This document shows, one piece after another, positions 44,258-53,974 of a stretch of 64,000 nt of DNA. The DNA comes from JAGTVG01 sp964389805 (GTDB taxonomy: Bacteria > Bacteroidota > Bacteroidia > Cytophagales > Cyclobacteriaceae). The first letter of the stretch is position 1, and each line of letters starts with the position of its first letter. The notes under the pieces were generated by a model that was not told the DNA's origin, made no database searches, and saw only the letters and a program-made list of their open reading frames with translations. The position numbers and the translations under genes are program-made. The stretch spans positions 1 to 64,000 of the forward strand of contig CAYMFU010000292.1 in NCBI GenBank assembly GCA_964389805.1. The letters run 5' to 3'.

Positions 44258-45730
44258 TTGAAAACGGCTATTGTCATAGGATCCGGATTTTCTGGTTTGT
44301 CAGCAGCAACTCATCTCGCTGACAACAACCTGAAGGTAACTCTTCTCGAAAAGAATGATTCGCTCGGAGGTAGAGCAAGAATCTTTAGAGAACAGGGATT
44401 TACATTTGACATGGGACCAAGTTGGTACTGGATGCCTGATGTGTTTGAAAGGTATTTTAACAATTTTGGAAGATCAGCATCTGATTTCTATGAACTTGTC
44501 AGATTGGACCCATCCTACAAGGTAATATTTGGCAAGGAGGATGAAATAGAAATCCCCGCTAAATACGAATTGTTTAAAAAAATGATTGAAGCCATTGAGG
44601 TAGGTGGGGGGGAAAATCTGGACAAATTTCTTGAGCAGGCGGCCTATAAATATAATCAGGGTATAAACAACCTGGTTCAGAAGCCCAGCCGTTCAATTAC
44701 TGAGTTTATAAATTTAAAGCTGTTAATTGATGTGGTGAGAATGGACATTTTCATGTCATATGAAAAGCATATTAAGAAGTTCTTCCATCATCAAAAGATC
44801 CTCAGATTAATGGAGTTTCCTATTCTCTTTTTAGGCGCTATAGCTAAAAACACCCCAGCCCTTTATTCACTAATGAATTATGCAGATATAAAGCTGGGCA
44901 CCTGGTATCCAATGGGTGGTATGAATAAAATCATAGAGGGTATGGTCAAACTGGCCAGGGAGAAAGGAGTTACTTTTATTACAGATCAGGAAGTTCAGAA
45001 ATTTGATATCCAAGAGAAAAAAATTAAAACCATTCATACTCAAAATGCTGCTTATTCTGCTGACATGGTGATTGCTGGTGCAGATTATCAGCATGTAGAT
45101 TCTAAATTACTCCCTTCGGAATTCAGTAATTATGGAAAGGATTATTGGGATAATAAAATTCTTGCACCCAGCGCTGTAATATTTTATTTAGGATTGAATA
45201 AGAAAATTAAAAACTTAAACCATCATAATTTGTTCTTTGATGCTGACTTTGGAGCGCATGTAGAAGAAATCTATACAAATCCTGGATGGCCTGAAAGGCC
45301 ATTATTCTATGTTTGTGCTCCTTCAAAAACAGATCCTACTGTGGCACCTGAGGGCATGGAAAACCTGTTTGTTCTGATCCCGGTTGCAGCAGGAATTAAG
45401 GAAACTGATCAAATCAAAACACATTATTTTAATCAGATCATTGACAGAATAGAGAAGTATACAGGTGATAAAATCAAGGATCATATTATATTCAAACGTA
45501 GTTTTACAAGAAGGGACTTTATAAAAGAATACAATTCCTTTAAAGGCAATGCATATGGTCTGGCCAATACTTTAAGACAAACGGCTATCCTGAAACCAAG
45601 CATCAAGAATAGAAAAGTCAGGAATTTATATTATACTGGACAGCTAACCGTACCCGGCCCAGGTGTACCTCCTTCTCTCATCTCAGGTGAAGTTGTGGCA
45701 AGGGAAGTTATCAAAGATAGGTACCATTGA
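44258..45730 (+). CDS. crtI: Phytoene desaturase CrtI
   Basis: FAD-dependent enzyme converting phytoene to lycopene in carotenoid synthesis. 490 aa. The start is TTG 44258, two bases after the sigma stop; no ATG is nearby in frame. The N-terminus AIVIGSGFSGLSAATHLADN is the dinucleotide-binding fold, followed by LLEKNDSLGGRARIF and FTFDMGPSWYWMPD. The C-terminal block NLYYTGQLTVPGPGVPPSLISGEVVA (in part YYTGQLTVPGPGVPPS) is the bacterial CrtI signature. crtB follows after 1 base. The number of desaturations cannot be told from sequence. Confidence 0.95.
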   Translation: MKTAIVIGSGFSGLSAATHLADNNLKVTLLEKNDSLGGRARIFREQGFTFDMGPSWYWMPDVFERYFNNFGRSASDFYELVRLDPSYKVIFGKEDEIEIPAKYELFKKMIEAIEVGGGENLDKFLEQAAYKYNQGINNLVQKPSRSITEFINLKLLIDVVRMDIFMSYEKHIKKFFHHQKILRLMEFPILFLGAIAKNTPALYSLMNYADIKLGTWYPMGGMNKIIEGMVKLAREKGVTFITDQEVQKFDIQEKKIKTIHTQNAAYSADMVIAGADYQHVDSKLLPSEFSNYGKDYWDNKILAPSAVIFYLGLNKKIKNLNHHNLFFDADFGAHVEEIYTNPGWPERPLFYVCAPSKTDPTVAPEGMENLFVLIPVAAGIKETDQIKTHYFNQIIDRIEKYTGDKIKDHIIFKRSFTRRDFIKEYNSFKGNAYGLANTLRQTAILKPSIKNRKVRNLYYTGQLTVPGPGVPPSLISGEVVAREVIKDRYH

Positions 45731-45731
45731 T

Positions 45732-46583
45732 ATGACAAAACAACTATACGATATCTCTTCACAAGTTTGCAGTAAGGTAATTACCAACCATTACAGTACA
45801 TCCTTTTCAATGGGTATCCGTACACTTCATAAGAAATTCAGGATGCCAATATATAGTATATATGGATTTGTTAGGCTGGCTGATGAAATCGTAGATACCT
45901 TTCATGATTACGATAAAAAGACCTTACTGGATTCCTTTAAATTGGATACTTATCTTGCCATAGAAAAAAAGATCAGCCTGAATCCTATTCTAAATGCCTT
46001 TCAACTTGTTGTGAATCATTATAACATTGAAAAGGAATTGATCGATGCATTTTTATTAAGTATGGAAATGGATCTTTCTGAGAATGAACATAATCATGAA
46101 ACCTATTCAAAGTATATATATGGATCGGCAGAAGTAGTTGGATTAATGTGTCTCAGGGTATTTGTTGAAGGAAATGGCAAGCTATATGATGAATTGAGAG
46201 AACCTGCCAGGAGACTTGGCGCCGCCTTTCAAAAAGTAAATTTTCTCAGGGATATTCAAAGTGATTACCAGGAAAGAGGAAGAGTGTATTTCCCTGGAAT
46301 TGATTTTGAGCACTTTAAAAACAACGAGAAGGATCTTATTGAACGGGATATCCAGGAGGATTTTATATCTGCCTATGAAGGCATTGTCAAATTACCCAGG
46401 GGTAGCAGGAAAGGTGTTTACCTAGCATATATCTATTATTTAAAATTATTCCATAAAATTAAGAAATTGCCAGCCTCAGAAATACTTACGAGTCGCGTCA
46501 GAATACCCGATATGACAAAACTAGCATTACTTCTTCCGGTACTGGTTTCAAACAATTTTTCTTCACCAGAGTTTTCAAGATGA
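45732..46583 (+). CDS. crtB: Phytoene synthase CrtB
   Basis: Condenses two geranylgeranyl diphosphates to phytoene, the entry step of the pathway. 283 aa; ATG 45732 lies one base after the crtI stop. Both Asp-rich motifs are present: RLADEIVDTF (~48-57) and LRDIQSDYQERGRVYFP (~169-185), which bind Mg2+-diphosphate. YSTSFSMGIRTL near the N-terminus is also typical of the squalene/phytoene synthase family. Co-transcribed with crtI and ispH. Confidence 0.94.
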   Translation: MTKQLYDISSQVCSKVITNHYSTSFSMGIRTLHKKFRMPIYSIYGFVRLADEIVDTFHDYDKKTLLDSFKLDTYLAIEKKISLNPILNAFQLVVNHYNIEKELIDAFLLSMEMDLSENEHNHETYSKYIYGSAEVVGLMCLRVFVEGNGKLYDELREPARRLGAAFQKVNFLRDIQSDYQERGRVYFPGIDFEHFKNNEKDLIERDIQEDFISAYEGIVKLPRGSRKGVYLAYIYYLKLFHKIKKLPASEILTSRVRIPDMTKLALLLPVLVSNNFSSPEFSR

Positions 46584-46584
46584 T

Positions 46585-47448
46585 ATGAACAATCTAAAGG
46601 TGGATATCGACACAAATTCTGGCTTTTGTTTCGGAGTTGTCTATGCCATTGATATGGCAGAGGAAATTCTGGACGAACAGGATTATCTATATTGCCTTGG
46701 TGACATTGTTCATAATGATGCCGAAGTTAAACGACTTGAAGAAAAAGGATTGAAGATCATTGGCCATGAATTTTTAAGATCGCTCAAAAACGAAAGAGTG
46801 TTAATAAGAGCCCATGGCGAACCTCCGGAAACCTATAAATTGGCAGTTGAAAATAATCTTGAATTGATTGATGCCTCATGCCCTGTAGTACTTAAATTGC
46901 AGAACCGGATTAAAAAAGCCCACGACCGTGATGAAAAGATATATATATATGGGAAACACGGTCATGCGGAAGTATTGGGTCTATTGGGACAAACAAAAAA
47001 TGAGGCAACTGTCTTTTCCGATTTAAAAGAGCTGGATATTTCTAAAATACCAGGGAAAATATCATTGTACAGCCAGACCACTAAAAGTATGGATTCCTTT
47101 TACAATATCTCGAGTGAACTACAAAAGGCTGGTTTAGAAGTCAATGAGAACGATACGATATGCAGGCAGGTTTCAAACCGCGATAAGGATCTAAGAGACT
47201 TTGCAAGTAAGTACGACATAATTATATTTGTTTCCGGTACTAAGTCGTCAAATGGAAAAGTTTTATTTCAGGTATGTAAAGACCGGAATCCAAATACACA
47301 TTTCATTTCTGATCCTGAGAAACTTGACATTTCATGGTTTAGCTCTAATGTCTCGGTTGGTATATGCGGAGCAACCTCCACACCTATGTGGTTAATGGAG
47401 GAGGTGAAACTAAAAATTCTAAACCTAAATATTAATAATGTGGCTTAA
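46585..47448 (+). CDS. ispH: 4-hydroxy-3-methylbut-2-enyl diphosphate reductase IspH (LytB)
   Basis: Last step of the MEP pathway, making IPP and DMAPP. 287 aa. The 4Fe-4S cysteines are C15 (GFCFGV), C99 (DASCPVV) and C193 (DTICRQV). The catalytic region GKHGHAEVLGL (~123-133) and SQTTKS (163-168) are conserved, and the C-terminal GATSTPMWL matches the family's GASTPxW. It lies inside the crt operon, one base after crtB and overlapping crtZ by 11 bases, so precursor supply is induced with carotenoid synthesis. Confidence 0.95.
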   Translation: MNNLKVDIDTNSGFCFGVVYAIDMAEEILDEQDYLYCLGDIVHNDAEVKRLEEKGLKIIGHEFLRSLKNERVLIRAHGEPPETYKLAVENNLELIDASCPVVLKLQNRIKKAHDRDEKIYIYGKHGHAEVLGLLGQTKNEATVFSDLKELDISKIPGKISLYSQTTKSMDSFYNISSELQKAGLEVNENDTICRQVSNRDKDLRDFASKYDIIIFVSGTKSSNGKVLFQVCKDRNPNTHFISDPEKLDISWFSSNVSVGICGATSTPMWLMEEVKLKILNLNINNVA

Positions 47449-47881
47449 TATAACCTTATTCATCCTCACTTTCTTTTTTATGGAGTTTGTTGCATGGTTT
47501 ACACACAAGTATATCATGCACGGTTTTTTATGGTCATGGCATGCATCGCATCACAAATTACGAAAGGAAATTTTTGAAAAGAATGACCTTTTTGCAGTCG
47601 TATTCAGTATTCCAGCCATTATATTAATTATCCTTGGGAGTTATTTTTCCATCACAGAACTTATGTTCATTGGTTTTGGAATAACAGCTTATGGGATTTT
47701 CTACTTGATTTTTCATGATATAATAGTGCACCGACGAATACAGATAATGTTCAAAGCAAAATCAAAGTACATGAAACGGATTATGAATGCCCATTATACC
47801 CATCATAACAAACATACTAAGCACGGGTGTGAGGCATTCGGATTTTTATATGCACCAAAAAAATATACACCGCAAAAATAA
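47438..47881 (+). CDS. crtZ: Beta-carotene hydroxylase CrtZ
   Basis: Di-iron membrane hydroxylase that turns beta-carotene into zeaxanthin. 147 aa with three to four membrane segments. The His clusters are HKYIMHGFLWSWHASHH (~23-39), FHDIIVHRR (~91-99) and AHYTHHNKHTKHG (~116-128). The start overlaps the ispH end by 11 bases, a translational-coupling arrangement. It is the last gene of the operon. No lycopene cyclase is present in the window, so beta-carotene must be made with a cyclase gene elsewhere. Confidence 0.93.
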   Translation: MWLNITLFILTFFFMEFVAWFTHKYIMHGFLWSWHASHHKLRKEIFEKNDLFAVVFSIPAIILIILGSYFSITELMFIGFGITAYGIFYLIFHDIIVHRRIQIMFKAKSKYMKRIMNAHYTHHNKHTKHGCEAFGFLYAPKKYTPQK

Positions 47882-47936
47882 ATTAACCGTTGAGATATAT
47901 TAATTATCTTTAGATCGGTAAATCATTTTTAACACA

Positions 47937-49073
47937 ATGAAATATAGAATTTATATTTTACTATTTAGCATCTCAATCCTATTTTTTCGATGTACAATTA
48001 ACTATAATAAGATGGAAAGAATTAAATCAGAACCCTTTGGCAAGGCTCCAGATGGTACGCCCGTTGAGCTTTTTACACTTACGAATATTAATGGAGTTTC
48101 AGCTCAGATTACCAATTATGGAGGAGTTATAACGACACTCCATGTTCCGGATAAAAATGGAGACTTTGTGGATGTGGTACTTGGATATTACACTCTTGAC
48201 GAATATCTCAAGAAAAGCCCACATTTCGGGGCTCTGGTCGGAAGATTTGGAAACAGGATCGCCAATGGGAGATTTACTCTGGATGGGGTAGAATACCAGT
48301 TGGCCATCAATAATGGTCCAAATCATCTTCATGGTGGTCTGGTAGGTTTCGACAAGAAAGTATGGAAACCTGAAATTATCACAGAAGAAAATGCTTCTGC
48401 ACTTAAGTTGACCTATTTAAGTCCGGATGGTGAAGAAAACTACCCGGGAAATTTGAATGTTGAAGCAATTTATAAACTAAACGATGATAATGAACTCATC
48501 CTGACCTTTAATGCAAGGACTGATAAAAAAACGGTTTTAAATTTAACAAATCATTCCTATTTTAACCTCAAAGGTCATGGTAATGGTGATATACTTGATC
48601 ATGAAATTCAATTCAATTCCAGGGAATTAGTCGCCATTGACAGCACTTCAATACCTCTTGGCCCTTTAATGAATGTTACAAATACTCCTTTTGATTTTCA
48701 GGAGCCGAAACCTATTGGCAAGGATATTGAAGCTGATGACCAACAAATTAGAAACGCCGGAGGATATGATCATTCATTTGTGGTTGACGGGTATAATAAG
48801 GATTTGAAACTTGCATGTACAGTCCGGGAGCCTGCTTCCGGAAGGATCATGGAGGTATGGACAACCCAACCGGCAGTTCAATTTTACACCAGTAACTTCC
48901 TTGATGGGAGTATTAAAGGAAAAGATGGGAAAGTATATTATAAAAGATATGCTTTCTGCCTTGAAACTCAGCATTATCCGGACTCACCAAATCATCCGGA
49001 ATATCCGTCAACAGTACTGGATCCGGGTGAGGTATATGATCAGACTACCGTTTACAAATTCCTCGCAGAGTAA
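47937..49073 (+). CDS. Aldose 1-epimerase (galactose mutarotase), lipoprotein
   Basis: Interconverts alpha and beta forms of hexoses such as galactose or glucose. 378 aa. Unlike cytoplasmic GalM it starts with a lipoprotein signal: hydrophobic residues 3-17, then FFRC with Cys at residue ~19. Catalytic-site patterns are NHLHGGLVGFDKKVW (~125-139), LTNHSYFNLKGHG (~203-215), GGYDHSFV and ETQHYPDSPNHP (~343-354; the catalytic Glu/His block). Periplasmic or outer-membrane action on sugars released by exported glycosidases is inferred. Confidence 0.9.
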   Translation: MKYRIYILLFSISILFFRCTINYNKMERIKSEPFGKAPDGTPVELFTLTNINGVSAQITNYGGVITTLHVPDKNGDFVDVVLGYYTLDEYLKKSPHFGALVGRFGNRIANGRFTLDGVEYQLAINNGPNHLHGGLVGFDKKVWKPEIITEENASALKLTYLSPDGEENYPGNLNVEAIYKLNDDNELILTFNARTDKKTVLNLTNHSYFNLKGHGNGDILDHEIQFNSRELVAIDSTSIPLGPLMNVTNTPFDFQEPKPIGKDIEADDQQIRNAGGYDHSFVVDGYNKDLKLACTVREPASGRIMEVWTTQPAVQFYTSNFLDGSIKGKDGKVYYKRYAFCLETQHYPDSPNHPEYPSTVLDPGEVYDQTTVYKFLAE

Positions 49074-49149
49074 TTGGCTTAGTAGATTAAGTGTTGCCTT
49101 AAATCCAATGAGATTCTTTAGAGCTTCAATTCTTGAGATAATTATAAAA

Positions 49150-50535
49150 TTAGTTTTTTGCTTGAAGTAGTAGGAGGGCATCTTCCCACCCATCAGGAGT
49201 TGAAAAAGTTATTGATTCGATATTTATAAAATCACCAATCTCATATTTTTCGCCTGTTTTTGGATCAATCCATATTGCCACAAATGATCCGGTATTCTTG
49301 AATTCCTTAAAATCAATCGTTGCAGATGTGGAAATTGAGAAATAAACGATAATGGTATTCCCCTTGAAAGATCGCATAGCTACATTCAATGAATCCCCGG
49401 CTCCAATTCCTTTGACAATAAGAGATTGATCAGGACTTAAGTCCCACCATTCCAACGATTCAAAAAAGGCCCGACAAATGCTAAGATTGTTGGAACCTTC
49501 AGATCGTATAGCATCTTTCCAATCTTGTGAAACATAGTATGGATTGGTGCCAAAGTTCCATACGTTAGAATTCCCATATGTATGAAATCCTCCCGCGAAA
49601 ATTGCCCAGTATGCTTGCTTCCTTATAATATGTGGTGTAATAGGTTTGGTTGGATATTCCGGCCCGTCTTCATAGGCACCTTCACCATGAAGGATTGGTT
49701 TTACAGGTTCTCGATTATAATCTTTTGTGACAGCATCATAAATTGAGGTAAATGATGCCCAAGTCTGGAGCATATGAAAATCCAGCCAGAGAGCATCTGA
49801 AAAGTATTCAGACGATGAATGACCCCCTCGAACATGGTAAGTCATTAATGTTTTATCATAATCTTCAGTCCCTGGTACTCCTTCAGTTATTCCTTTAGCC
49901 AATAAGTTCCAAACCGATTTTTGAAGATCATTATCTGCAAGTACATCACCTCCCATGCACCAGATAATGTTGTTCTTATCCTTGAAGCGTCTTCCAATAA
50001 AACGACCATACTCATAGGCATTCTTAGGAGATATTAAATTATATCCCTCGCCCTCAGAAACTCCGAAAACTGGCAATAAATTGATGTAAAGTCCATATTT
50101 GTTTGCTGTATTAATAACATACTCAACATGGTCCCAATAATCATAGGCAAGGGAGTCGCCGGGATTGTTTCCTGGAGTTACAATAGGTTGTAAAGGATCA
50201 TTATTTAAGAAAGGTAAATCTCCATAAACATTCGATACGGGTGGCAGAACAAAGGGATTTATATTAAACGCGGCTGCATGAATAACTGAAAATCCTTGTT
50301 GAGCTCTGGACTCAAAATAAAAGGTCACTTCCTCTCTGTTAAGTTTTTGGAATAAGGCCCATCCCGTGTCCCCCAGCCAGAAAAATGGAGTTCCATTTAC
50401 ATCAACCAGATGTCTGCCATTTTCACTAACATTTAGCTGCGAATGAACTGGATTAGATATTAATAATATCAATAGAGAGGAATAAACTAAGCATATTAAT
50501 TTATTGGATATTATAACCTGAAGATCTCCTTTCAT
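49150..50535 (-). CDS. Exported glycoside hydrolase, GH140/apiosidase-like (DUF4038)
   Basis: A 461-aa TIM-barrel protein. ATG 50535 (MKGDLQVIISNKL...) is used; ATG 50562, nine codons upstream, is equally open. The leader is hydrophobic to about PVHSQ. Family marks: VDVNGTPFFWLGDTGWALFQKLNREE (in part FFWLGDTGWALF, ~46-57), YIINTANKYGLYINLLPV, IIWCMGGDV and the catalytic-Glu region ILHGEGAYEDGPEYP (~228-242). The C-terminal ~90 residues look like the DUF4038-associated beta-domain. Known GH140 members cut apiose from pectin side chains; the exact glycan here is not provable. Confidence 0.85.
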   Translation of the reverse strand: MKGDLQVIISNKLICLVYSSLLILLISNPVHSQLNVSENGRHLVDVNGTPFFWLGDTGWALFQKLNREEVTFYFESRAQQGFSVIHAAAFNINPFVLPPVSNVYGDLPFLNNDPLQPIVTPGNNPGDSLAYDYWDHVEYVINTANKYGLYINLLPVFGVSEGEGYNLISPKNAYEYGRFIGRRFKDKNNIIWCMGGDVLADNDLQKSVWNLLAKGITEGVPGTEDYDKTLMTYHVRGGHSSSEYFSDALWLDFHMLQTWASFTSIYDAVTKDYNREPVKPILHGEGAYEDGPEYPTKPITPHIIRKQAYWAIFAGGFHTYGNSNVWNFGTNPYYVSQDWKDAIRSEGSNNLSICRAFFESLEWWDLSPDQSLIVKGIGAGDSLNVAMRSFKGNTIIVYFSISTSATIDFKEFKNTGSFVAIWIDPKTGEKYEIGDFINIESITFSTPDGWEDALLLLQAKN

Positions 50536-50668
50536 TGTTTTTGATATCCCTGAAATTCTCATATAAAAGTAATAATTTTCAGTTACATGTAAGACTCAAT
50601 TTTTGTGATACTAAGGTTCAAATTCTCAATTTAACACTGTTGAAACTGACCAATTATTACACTTATTG

Positions 50669-53600
50669 TTATTTTCTTATCCTCACCGGATAATCAGGTC
50701 GGACAGGCTCTTGAGGAGGATTTTTCCTCAACTCTTCCATAATCACTTCGATGGCTTTCTCGAGTTGAGGATCATGTCCGGCAATTACTTCTTTTGGCCA
50801 TTGTTCAATTTCAATATCTGGAGCGATGCCTTCATTCTCAATTCTAAATCCATCTTCATTCCAAAAAGCAACATTTGGAGCGGTTACCGATCCGCCATCG
50901 ATAAACCTTGGGTAACCTAATACGCCGACCAATCCACCCCAGGTTCGCTTACCGATCATAGTACCCAGTTTAAATTTTCTGAACAGGAAGGGGAGATAAT
51001 CTCCACCAGATCCTGCTGTTTCATCTATAATCATCACTTTTGGCCCCTGGATAGAAGCACTTGGAGCTTTAAGGTCTTTACCATATCTGAAATTCCAATG
51101 GGCCTGATATGGTTTCTTCAAGATGTCAATATAATAATCGGCCAACTGTCCTCCGCCATTATACCTTTCGTCAATGATAACGGCCTTTTTATTTGTTTGT
51201 GGAAAGAAATATCGTTTAAAATACTGATGCCCTGAGCCTGCAGTATTTGGAACGTATACATACGCTACCTGCCCATCAGTTGCTTCATTAACTTTCCTAA
51301 GATTTCCTTCAACCCAATCCCTGTGACGTAGGGAGTTCTCACTGGATAGAGGTACTACTTTCACTCTGCGTGAGTCAGAAGTGTCAGCATTGGGCCCTAC
51401 GGTTATTTCGATGATTTTGTCCGCAGTATTTTCGAAAAAACTATAAAGGTTTTGTTCTGCCGTAATATTTTTCCCATTGACTGCAAGCAGGTATTCACCA
51501 ACTTTTACATTTATTCCTGGTTCAGTTAATGGTGATCTGAGTTCAGGTGTCCAGTTTAATCCTCCATATATTTTGGCAAATCGATATCGATTGTCAGCGA
51601 TTTCATAATCTGCACCTAGTAAACCCCCTTGAATCCGGTCAGGATTGTGTAATCGGTCTCCTCGATTCTGAAAGCGGTGATGGCCAACTGAAAGTTCACT
51701 AAACATCCATTCCATAACCAGATAAAGGTCACTTCTGCAACTTAAATCGGGTAAGAATACCTTATATTTTTCCCTGATTGCTTTCCAGTCCAGTCCGTGC
51801 ATTCCCGGATCATAGAAGTAATCCCGGTTTACACGCCAGGCTTCATTAAAGATATTCTGCCATTCTTTAACAGGATCAATCTTAACCTGTATGGCACCAA
51901 TATTTAGCATTCCGTTCTCGGGTTTAACACCAACTTCAGTGATACCCCAGGATTGTCCGTTTTGAAAGAGCATTTTTTTGCCTCCGGCAGCAATTGTAAA
52001 CCAACTGGCCATCATTACTTCTGAATCCTTCTTCTCTTTTAAGTCAAATTTTCTGATTGATTGTGGTTCACCAAACCCACTATGTGGTCTCATTGACATA
52101 TAATAAATCAGTCCTTCTTCAGGAATATGAATATTAAAATAATTTCCCGGATCAATGGGCAAGGCAATAATTCGATTTTCTATTCCATCCCAGTCAATAT
52201 TGAGAGATTTTGCCTCTTCATTTTCATCTTCCCTATCCTCATTCTTTTTCTTTGATTTATTTTTCTTGTTATCAGTGTCAGGTTCTTCCTCATTGGATTC
52301 TTCTTTGGTGTCCCACTCTTCTTCGTCACTTTCCTTTGCAAGAGGAGAAGTTAAGTCCTTTTGAAGTGTTACTAGATAAATGGAATTACTCATCTCCATA
52401 TCCTGATTGGATTGGTCAAACCAGTTAACAACCGGTCCGGCATCTGTTGAGGCTAACATATATATATATTTTCCGCTAGGATCAAATGTAGGTTCTGAAA
52501 CATTTGATAATCCATCAGAAAGAGGATATGATCTATTCTCTTCCAAAGAAAATAAATAAGCACGTTCAAAATTAGTTTCTGAGATAATTGTATATGCAAT
52601 CCATTTTGAATCAAATGACCATGATCCAAATAGTCCTCTGAAGGGTCCTGGAATATATAATTCATCAGTTCCTATTTTAATCGTTTCTTTCGAATGGATA
52701 TCCAGAACATACAAGTTTCTTCCATTATCTACATAGCATATTTTTTTACTGTCAGGTGACCAGTTTATATTTGCATAGAATCCTGTTCCTGTAAGTGTTA
52801 TATTTTGAATGGATCCATCTACAACAGATTTTATGTGAAGTTCATATTCTCCGGAAGCATCTGAAAAATAAGCTATACTTTTTCCATCTGTTGACCACCT
52901 TGGATTTCTTTCATGCACACCTGGCGTTTGGGTAAGATTGGCAGGATCTCCCTTTTTTTCAGGAACTGTAACAATTTCACCTCTGAAATCAAAAACAGCA
53001 CGTGCCCCGGATGGAGAAATCGTACCACTTCTGATATAATTTCCTCCAGAAACAAACCTCGGCCTCAGTTCAAGCAGATCTGTAGCAATACCAATAGTAA
53101 GTTTTTCTGAAGAATTGTTCCTAGGATCAAAAATATGAAGGTACCCGCTTTGTTCATACAGGAGTTGATTCCCATCTGAGTCCAGATTCATTATAGCAAA
53201 ATCATCATATTCCGTATGCTGAGTGACAGATTTATCATCACGATTGTATGAGTAAATATTAAATTCTCCATTTCTGTCACTTTTAAAATACACTTTATTC
53301 CCAATCCATTGAGGATCACTGTCATTTGAACCTCCGGTTGGTTTTGGAATTTCTTCCACTTCATGATTTTCAGTATTATATATCCATATCCTGGTCTGGG
53401 TGCCTCCCCTGTAGTTTTTCCATTGATTAAAACGGTCGCCCAGAGGCGTATAGGCTATATATTTGTCGTCTGGGGAATAAGAAGCATGAAAAGCAGTAGG
53501 TAAAGGCACTTGCACGCACAATCCTCCCGATACACTAATTGTATACAACTGAATAAACCGACTTGTATGTGAATTTCTTTGAGATGCAAAAAGTATCTTC

Positions 53601-53974
53601 TCTCCATCGTGGCTGAAATCTCTTACATAATCAGGTGAGGGGTGCCATGTTAGTCTCTTTGGAACTCCCCCCCTGGAGGGTATCACATACACATCAGTAT
53701 TTCCATCATATTGTGCACTGAAGGCAATAGTAGAGCCGTCTGGTGAAAATACAGGATTAGACTCGATCCCTTCATCAATAGTAAGTCTTTTTGGATTCGA
53801 GCCATCTTTTTCGGCAATCCATAGATCCTCGGCATAGACGAAAGCTATGTTCTTTTCGCCTATAGCCGGATTTCTCAGCAACCGGGTGTCGGATACGTTC
53901 TGAGCAAAGACTTTGATTTGGAAGTGAATTAAAATAAAAAGGATTGTTGAAATTTTTAATGAATTGTAACGCAT
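50669..53974 (-). CDS. Tricorn-type protease (S41 family), exported
   Basis: A 1101-aa protease with an N-terminal signal peptide (~1-24, KVFAQ). Residues ~30-560 hold WD40/TolB-like beta-propeller repeats (KRLTIDEGIESNPVFSPDGSTIAF and kin). A highly charged low-complexity segment (~570-625; DEEEWDTKEESNEEEPD... and KKNKSKKK...) separates it from the second half. Then come the C1 helical domain with GHHRFQNRGD (His ~765), a PDZ domain (~800-880), and the catalytic domain with nucleophile Ser989 in DETAGSGGD. This is the order of archaeal tricorn peptidase and its bacterial homologues. Probably degrades oligopeptides outside the cytoplasm. Confidence 0.93.
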   Translation of the reverse strand: MRYNSLKISTILFILIHFQIKVFAQNVSDTRLLRNPAIGEKNIAFVYAEDLWIAEKDGSNPKRLTIDEGIESNPVFSPDGSTIAFSAQYDGNTDVYVIPSRGGVPKRLTWHPSPDYVRDFSHDGEKILFASQRNSHTSRFIQLYTISVSGGLCVQVPLPTAFHASYSPDDKYIAYTPLGDRFNQWKNYRGGTQTRIWIYNTENHEVEEIPKPTGGSNDSDPQWIGNKVYFKSDRNGEFNIYSYNRDDKSVTQHTEYDDFAIMNLDSDGNQLLYEQSGYLHIFDPRNNSSEKLTIGIATDLLELRPRFVSGGNYIRSGTISPSGARAVFDFRGEIVTVPEKKGDPANLTQTPGVHERNPRWSTDGKSIAYFSDASGEYELHIKSVVDGSIQNITLTGTGFYANINWSPDSKKICYVDNGRNLYVLDIHSKETIKIGTDELYIPGPFRGLFGSWSFDSKWIAYTIISETNFERAYLFSLEENRSYPLSDGLSNVSEPTFDPSGKYIYMLASTDAGPVVNWFDQSNQDMEMSNSIYLVTLQKDLTSPLAKESDEEEWDTKEESNEEEPDTDNKKNKSKKKNEDREDENEEAKSLNIDWDGIENRIIALPIDPGNYFNIHIPEEGLIYYMSMRPHSGFGEPQSIRKFDLKEKKDSEVMMASWFTIAAGGKKMLFQNGQSWGITEVGVKPENGMLNIGAIQVKIDPVKEWQNIFNEAWRVNRDYFYDPGMHGLDWKAIREKYKVFLPDLSCRSDLYLVMEWMFSELSVGHHRFQNRGDRLHNPDRIQGGLLGADYEIADNRYRFAKIYGGLNWTPELRSPLTEPGINVKVGEYLLAVNGKNITAEQNLYSFFENTADKIIEITVGPNADTSDSRRVKVVPLSSENSLRHRDWVEGNLRKVNEATDGQVAYVYVPNTAGSGHQYFKRYFFPQTNKKAVIIDERYNGGGQLADYYIDILKKPYQAHWNFRYGKDLKAPSASIQGPKVMIIDETAGSGGDYLPFLFRKFKLGTMIGKRTWGGLVGVLGYPRFIDGGSVTAPNVAFWNEDGFRIENEGIAPDIEIEQWPKEVIAGHDPQLEKAIEVIMEELRKNPPQEPVRPDYPVRIRK

